From assembly GCA_963581185.1 (NCBI GenBank), contig CAUZOB010000214.1:1-8367 (forward strand): a stretch of DNA of 8,367 nucleotides, in the 5' to 3' direction. Numbering within the stretch: position 1 is the stretch's first letter; each line of letters begins with the position of its first letter. The notes beneath the pieces were generated by a model. That model was not told the origin of the DNA and did not search any database. It saw nothing but the letters and a program-made list of their open reading frames with translations. The translations under genes and the position numbers were made by a program. Origin of the DNA: SAT2750 sp963581185 (lineage in GTDB: Bacteria > Planctomycetota > Planctomycetia > Pirellulales > Pirellulaceae). Positions 5,272 to 8,367 of this stretch are shown piece after piece.

Positions 5272-7107
5272 ATGTCCGACTCAGACCACATCCAGTTACC
5301 TGGCGGATACCACGGAGCGTATCTGTTGGTGGACGTGACGGACGGCAGTTGCCAGCGGCATGCGATTGCAGAGCAGGTGCTGGCTGATTACCTCGGTGGC
5401 ACCGGCCTGGGCACCTGGTTGATGCTCACGCTGGGAGCAGCCCAGCTGGATCCACTTAGCCCCGAGGCGCCGCTGGCAGTGGTTTTCAGCCCACTGGTTG
5501 GCAGCCCTTTGACGACTTCGGCCAAGTTTGCCGTGGTCAGTCGCAGTCCCTTGACTGGCTTCCTCAACGACTCACTGGCCAGCAGCGCATTCGCACTGGC
5601 TGGCAAGCGGACGGGCCATGATGCGATCGTGGTGCGGGGGAGGGCAGCCAGTCCTTCGATCCTGGTGATCGAGGAAGATGAGGTCAGACTGGAACCGGCC
5701 GACGACGTCTGGGGCAAGACCTGCGAGCAGGCGACGCGGATATTGAAAGACCGTTTTCCTGCGGATGCCGCCATCCTCTTGATCGGCCCGGCAGGTGAAC
5801 AGCAAGTGCTGTTTGCGACCCTGTCTCACGATGGTCGACATGCGGGTCGCGGCGGCAGCGGTGCTGTGTTGGGTGCCAAGAACATCAAGGCGATCGTGGT
5901 GCGGGGGGACCGTCGAGCTGGCTGGCATGATCCGGATGGTCTGATCAAGCAGGCTCGTGACCTGTCCGCTCGCTCGCTGGGACCGGCGACTGCCAAGTAC
6001 CGGGAACTGGGTACTGCCGCCAACCTGGTGTTATTCAATCGGCTGCATGCCTTGCCCAGCAGGAATTTTCAGCAGGGCCAGCTGGAGGGAGTCGAGGCTC
6101 TATCGCCCCAGCAACTGGAATCGGTACGGGAGAAGACCCAGACCAGCTGTGCTGCCTGCACAATTGGCTGCACACACATTTACGGGGTCCGGTCAGCGGA
6201 TGGGAGCCAGCATCAGGTTCGGGTCGAATACGAGAACCTGTTTGCACTTGGTCCACTCTGCGGCGTGACAGACCAGGACGCTGTACTGCAGGCATCCCGT
6301 CGTTGCGACGAGCTGGGGATGGACACGATCAGCACGGGTGGCACGATTGCCTTTGCGATGGAGTGTGTTGAGCGGGGCCTGCTGGATGTCGACTGGCTGC
6401 AGTTCGGTGATGGCGAGGCGCTACTGCGGGCCATCAACTTGATCGGCACGTCTGATGAGCTGGGCCAGCAACTGGCCCGCGGCAGCAAGCGGCTGGCTGA
6501 AGCGATCGGGCAGGGAAGCATCGACTTTGCGCCGCAGGTCAAGGGCCTGGAGCTGCCGGGCTATGAGCCTCGTGCCCTGCAGACGATGGCACTCGGTTTT
6601 GCCGTTAGCACACGGGGTGCCGATCACAATCGCAGCGGAGCGTACGAGGTAGACTTTTCCGAACAGGTTGACCGCCGGCAGGGAACGCCCCAGGCAGCTC
6701 TGCTGGCAATTGAGACAGAGGACCGTGCCACGATCATGGATTCGATGATACTCTGCAAGTTCCTGCGAGCAGCGTTGGGGGACCTGTTTGAAGAATCAGC
6801 AGAGATGCTGAATAGCATTACAGGCTGGCAACTGCAGGGCGACGACATGCGGATCATTGCCAGCCGGATTGCCACGGCCCGAAAACTCTTCAACATCTGT
6901 AGTGGTTGGACTCCGGCTGACGACAGCCTGCCCAACAGGTTCCTGACCACAGCCCTGCCAGACGATCCGCAAGCCCGCCTTGATCCGCAGCAACTGCAGG
7001 CGATGATCGAGGCCTATAACCTGGGACGGGGCTGGCAGCAGCAGGGCTGGCTGGATGAAGCTGCCGTTGAGCAGACAGGTTTCCCCTTCTCACTGGTCGA
7101 TGCCTAG
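5272..7107 (+). CDS. aor: Aldehyde:ferredoxin oxidoreductase, tungsten-type
   Basis: A 611-residue cytosolic enzyme, close to the usual ~605 of archaeal AOR. The family oxidises aldehydes to acids with ferredoxin as acceptor, using a W-bis-pterin and one [4Fe-4S] cluster. The N-terminal domain starts with GYHGAYLLVDVTDG (12-25), and GRGGSGAVLGAKNIKAIVV (192-210) is the conserved pterin-side loop. The cluster motif CAACTIGC gives C293, C296 and C300. The DSMILC motif gives D490 and C495, matching the DxxxLC that supplies the fourth ligand in Pyrococcus AOR. EYENLFALGPLCG is at 319-331. All Fe-S ligands are therefore intact. The start at 5272 leaves a normal N-terminus; the ATG at 5215 would add 19 hydrophobic residues and overlap the MoaD-like gene. 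Neither start has a good ribosome site, which suggests coupling to that gene. The neighbours (MoaD-like, FwdD, FwdB) are all Mo/W-pterin-linked. The physiological aldehyde, possibly formaldehyde, is inferred. Confidence 0.92.
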   Translation: MSDSDHIQLPGGYHGAYLLVDVTDGSCQRHAIAEQVLADYLGGTGLGTWLMLTLGAAQLDPLSPEAPLAVVFSPLVGSPLTTSAKFAVVSRSPLTGFLNDSLASSAFALAGKRTGHDAIVVRGRAASPSILVIEEDEVRLEPADDVWGKTCEQATRILKDRFPADAAILLIGPAGEQQVLFATLSHDGRHAGRGGSGAVLGAKNIKAIVVRGDRRAGWHDPDGLIKQARDLSARSLGPATAKYRELGTAANLVLFNRLHALPSRNFQQGQLEGVEALSPQQLESVREKTQTSCAACTIGCTHIYGVRSADGSQHQVRVEYENLFALGPLCGVTDQDAVLQASRRCDELGMDTISTGGTIAFAMECVERGLLDVDWLQFGDGEALLRAINLIGTSDELGQQLARGSKRLAEAIGQGSIDFAPQVKGLELPGYEPRALQTMALGFAVSTRGADHNRSGAYEVDFSEQVDRRQGTPQAALLAIETEDRATIMDSMILCKFLRAALGDLFEESAEMLNSITGWQLQGDDMRIIASRIATARKLFNICSGWTPADDSLPNRFLTTALPDDPQARLDPQQLQAMIEAYNLGRGWQQQGWLDEAAVEQTGFPFSLVDA

Positions 7108-7367
7108 AGTCCCGCTGGGCTGTGGCGGTGAATCTGACAGGAGTTAAACGCAGAGGATGCAGAGGTAATGAGCTGTTTAAGGCTTAACCTCTAACGTCCC
7201 GGGGGCCCTTGACCACTGGCATATCGAGCGGGTGGAGGGGACAATATTGGAGAGTTGAAGAATTTGTTGGATAGCTGGATTCCCTGCTGCCGACACAATC
7301 GACAGCAGCATTGACCTTTCTGGTCCTGGCGCGTTCATACGACTGACGCATGATGGGATGTTCTCCA
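7108..7367. other. 260-bp non-coding gap between aor and fwdD with short repeats and palindromes
   Basis: No convincing gene is seen. The gap contains a GCAGAGG-type tandem (CAGAGGATGCAGAGG, 7151-7165), an 11-base palindrome TTAAGGCTTAA (7177-7187), an arm pair AGAGGT/ACCTCT (7161-7166 and 7187-7192), and a stem TGCTGCCG/CGACAGCA (7285-7292 and 7300-7307) with one mismatch and a 7-base loop. A TTGACC hexamer occurs at 7209-7214 and again at 7311-7316, but neither has a good -10 at proper spacing. The length and structure suggest that fwdD has its own promoter. Confidence 0.4.
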
Positions 7368-7730
7368 ATGGCTGAGAGTTTCATCCTGATACCGGGTCGT
7401 ACGAGCAAGCAGGGCGTGGGGATCAACGAGGGGAAGTTTGGTGAGACCTATCAGCGCGAGATTAATGTGCTGCAAGTTGCTCACGAGGACTTTGACCGCC
7501 TGGGCCTTTCCCCGGGCGCAATGGTGCGGCTAACCAGTGAGTCTGGAGAGGTGCAGGTGGCGGTGGAAGCGGCCAAGCCGGGAGACCTTCCGGCGGGTTT
7601 GCTGTTCATTGCTTACGGTGACCTCTCCAGTCGCCTGATGGGTGGTGACACCCATGGGTCGGGCATGCCAACCAGCAAGGGACTGGATGTTGAGTTGGAA
7701 GTCCTGGAGACGGATTCCACGACCCAATAG
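7368..7730 (+). CDS. fwdD: Formylmethanofuran dehydrogenase subunit D homologue (molybdopterin dinucleotide-binding domain)
   Basis: A 120-residue protein made almost entirely of a molybdopterin dinucleotide-binding domain (PF01568 type), matching the small D subunit of archaeal formylmethanofuran dehydrogenase (Fwd/Fmd). Typical features are the opening strand and SFILIPGRTSKQG (4-16), a KFGETYQREINVLQ stretch (23-36), DFDRLGLSPGAMVRL (41-55), DLPAGLLFIAYGD (73-85) and the terminal MGGDTHGSGMP (91-101). In archaea, FwdD binds one pterin of the Mo/W-bis-pterin held by FwdB, and together they interconvert CO2 and formate with ferredoxin. The start at 7368 matches the family's N-terminus and has GGGA 9 bases upstream; ATGs at 7350 and 7353 would add five or six residues. 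The FwdB gene follows 126 bp downstream. From memory, the Fhc complex of methylotrophic proteobacteria has no D subunit, so its presence here is notable. Confidence 0.88.
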   Translation: MAESFILIPGRTSKQGVGINEGKFGETYQREINVLQVAHEDFDRLGLSPGAMVRLTSESGEVQVAVEAAKPGDLPAGLLFIAYGDLSSRLMGGDTHGSGMPTSKGLDVELEVLETDSTTQ

Positions 7731-7772
7731 CCTGGAAAGGACCGGAGGACAAGAAAGGATCTCCCGTCGCTG

Positions 7773-7817
7773 ACATGAATGTGCGAGCTTGCAGGCCAGG
7801 TGGCCGCGGCTTCATGT
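7773..7817. other. Inverted repeat in the fwdD-fwdB spacer
   Basis: ACATGAA (7773-7779) and TTCATGT (7811-7817) are perfect complements enclosing 31 bases, which themselves contain GGCC-AGGT-GGCC (7794-7805). The transcript could fold as a stem with an inner GC hairpin. No T-run follows, so it is not a typical terminator; an mRNA processing or stability element is possible. Confidence 0.3.
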
Positions 7818-7856
7818 GAGCGAGTAGAAGATCGCACCGATGAAAATAATGAACAC

Positions 7857-8367
7857 ATGGCGACGGACACCCCAGCTGAGGTGGCGGCGGACACGAAGAT
7901 TGTTCGTGATGCCACCTGCACTTTCTGTGGTTGCGTTTGCGACGACATCGATCTGACCGTTAAGGGCCACTCGATAATCAAGGCCAAGCGAGCCTGCGTG
8001 CTCGGTACCGCCTGGTTCCTCAATCACGGTATCGATGATCGTCCCAGCTGCCTGATCCAGGGCACGCCGGCGACGGTCGAGCAGGGGATCGAGCGGTCGG
8101 CCGAGATTCTCAGCTCGGCACGCTACCCGCTGATTTACGGACTCAGCGACACCACCTCGGAATCCCAGCGAGTGGCAACCGGTATCGCCGACTGGATCGG
8201 TGGCATCATCGATACTACCACCAGCGTCTGCCACGGCCCCTCGGGCATGGCTTTCCAGGGAGTCGGCGAGGTGACCTGTTCACTGGGCGAAGTCAGGAAC
8301 CGGGGTGACTTGATCATCTTCTGGGGTTCCAATCCCGCCGAGAGCCACCCCCGGCATTTCACCAAGT
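7857..8367 (+). CDS. fwdB: Formylmethanofuran dehydrogenase subunit B homologue (3' truncated by window edge)
   Basis: The first 170 residues of a protein matching the catalytic B subunit of archaeal Fwd/Fmd, a member of the molybdopterin oxidoreductase superfamily that normally has about 430 residues. The N-terminal [4Fe-4S] motif is CTFCGCVCDDI, giving C21, C24 and C28 with the fourth ligand C47 (RACVLG). An extra Cys at 26 lies within the motif. PLIYGLSDTTSESQRVA (91-107) matches the usual PLMYGWSxTxxEAQ segment. SVCHGPSGMAFQ (123-134) carries C125, aligned with the cysteine that ligates Mo/W in FwdB, and H126 beside it. WGSNPAESHPRH (156-167) is also typical. The start at 7857 gives a short 13-residue lead before the conserved IVRDATC. 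It has no strong ribosome site, and no other in-frame ATG lies nearby. Fwd interconverts CO2 and formate for the formylmethanofuran step of C1 metabolism. Here the metal site looks intact. Confidence 0.9.
   Translation, partial: MATDTPAEVAADTKIVRDATCTFCGCVCDDIDLTVKGHSIIKAKRACVLGTAWFLNHGIDDRPSCLIQGTPATVEQGIERSAEILSSARYPLIYGLSDTTSESQRVATGIADWIGGIIDTTTSVCHGPSGMAFQGVGEVTCSLGEVRNRGDLIIFWGSNPAESHPRHFTK

Noticed and set aside
7209..7340. TTGACC hexamers at 7209 and 7311 as -35 boxes of a fwdD promoter
   Set aside because: No acceptable -10 lies 16-18 bases downstream of either; the best matches reach only about 3/6.
7840..7952. Short frame starting ATGAAAATAATG just before fwdB
   Set aside because: It overlaps fwdB in another frame, is Arg-rich and motif-free, and the conserved FwdB N-terminus reads from 7857.
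1..8367. CRISPR arrays, tRNA or rRNA genes, insertion sequences, phage genes
   Set aside because: No regularly spaced repeats, no RNA gene signatures and no transposase, integrase or terminal inverted repeat pair were seen on either strand.

Overview
The window most likely comes from a member of the Planctomycetota. It is fairly GC-rich. It carries a secreted DUF1080 (3-keto-disaccharide hydrolase-like) protein of the type expanded in that phylum, a planctomycete-style von Willebrand A lipoprotein, and homologues of archaeal formylmethanofuran dehydrogenase subunits, which among bacteria are found mainly in planctomycetes and methylotrophic proteobacteria. The phylum assignment is inference; no rRNA or other marker gene is present.

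Layout. Bases 1-95 hold the last codons of an unidentified + strand gene, followed by a GC-rich hairpin. Bases 194-1897 hold two tandem paralogous trimeric-type purine nucleoside phosphorylases that differ at the residue reading the purine 6-position. They end at a probable intrinsic terminator (1941-1964) whose loop is the stop codon of the convergent operon. Bases 3718-1950 on the - strand encode a von Willebrand A lipoprotein and, overlapping it by ATGA, a 56-residue coiled-coil protein. A 165-bp divergent region (3719-3883) with a bulged hairpin and short direct repeats separates these from a + strand series: a secreted DUF1080 protein (3884-4903), a MoaD/ThiS-type sulfur carrier (4956-5228), a tungsten-type aldehyde:ferredoxin oxidoreductase (5272-7107), a 260-bp non-coding gap, a formylmethanofuran dehydrogenase subunit D homologue (7368-7730), and the start of a subunit B homologue (7857 to the window edge).

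How the genes fit together. The right-hand third is the most interesting part. MoaD-like protein, AOR, FwdD and FwdB are all linked to Mo/W-pterin chemistry: one helps build the dithiolene of the cofactor, and the others are or belong to Mo/W-bis-pterin oxidoreductases that normally exchange electrons with ferredoxin. The FwdB fragment keeps the Fe-S cysteines and the metal-ligand cysteine (C125). From memory, the FhcB subunit of the proteobacterial methylotroph Fhc complex has lost these. The cluster may therefore encode a metal-active, ferredoxin-linked C1 or aldehyde oxidation module rather than the hydrolytic Fhc complex. That is a hypothesis: the 260-bp gap means AOR and FwdD-FwdB may be separate transcription units, and subunits A and C are not in view.

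No tRNA, rRNA, CRISPR array, insertion sequence or phage gene was seen. No gap between genes exceeds about 260 bp.
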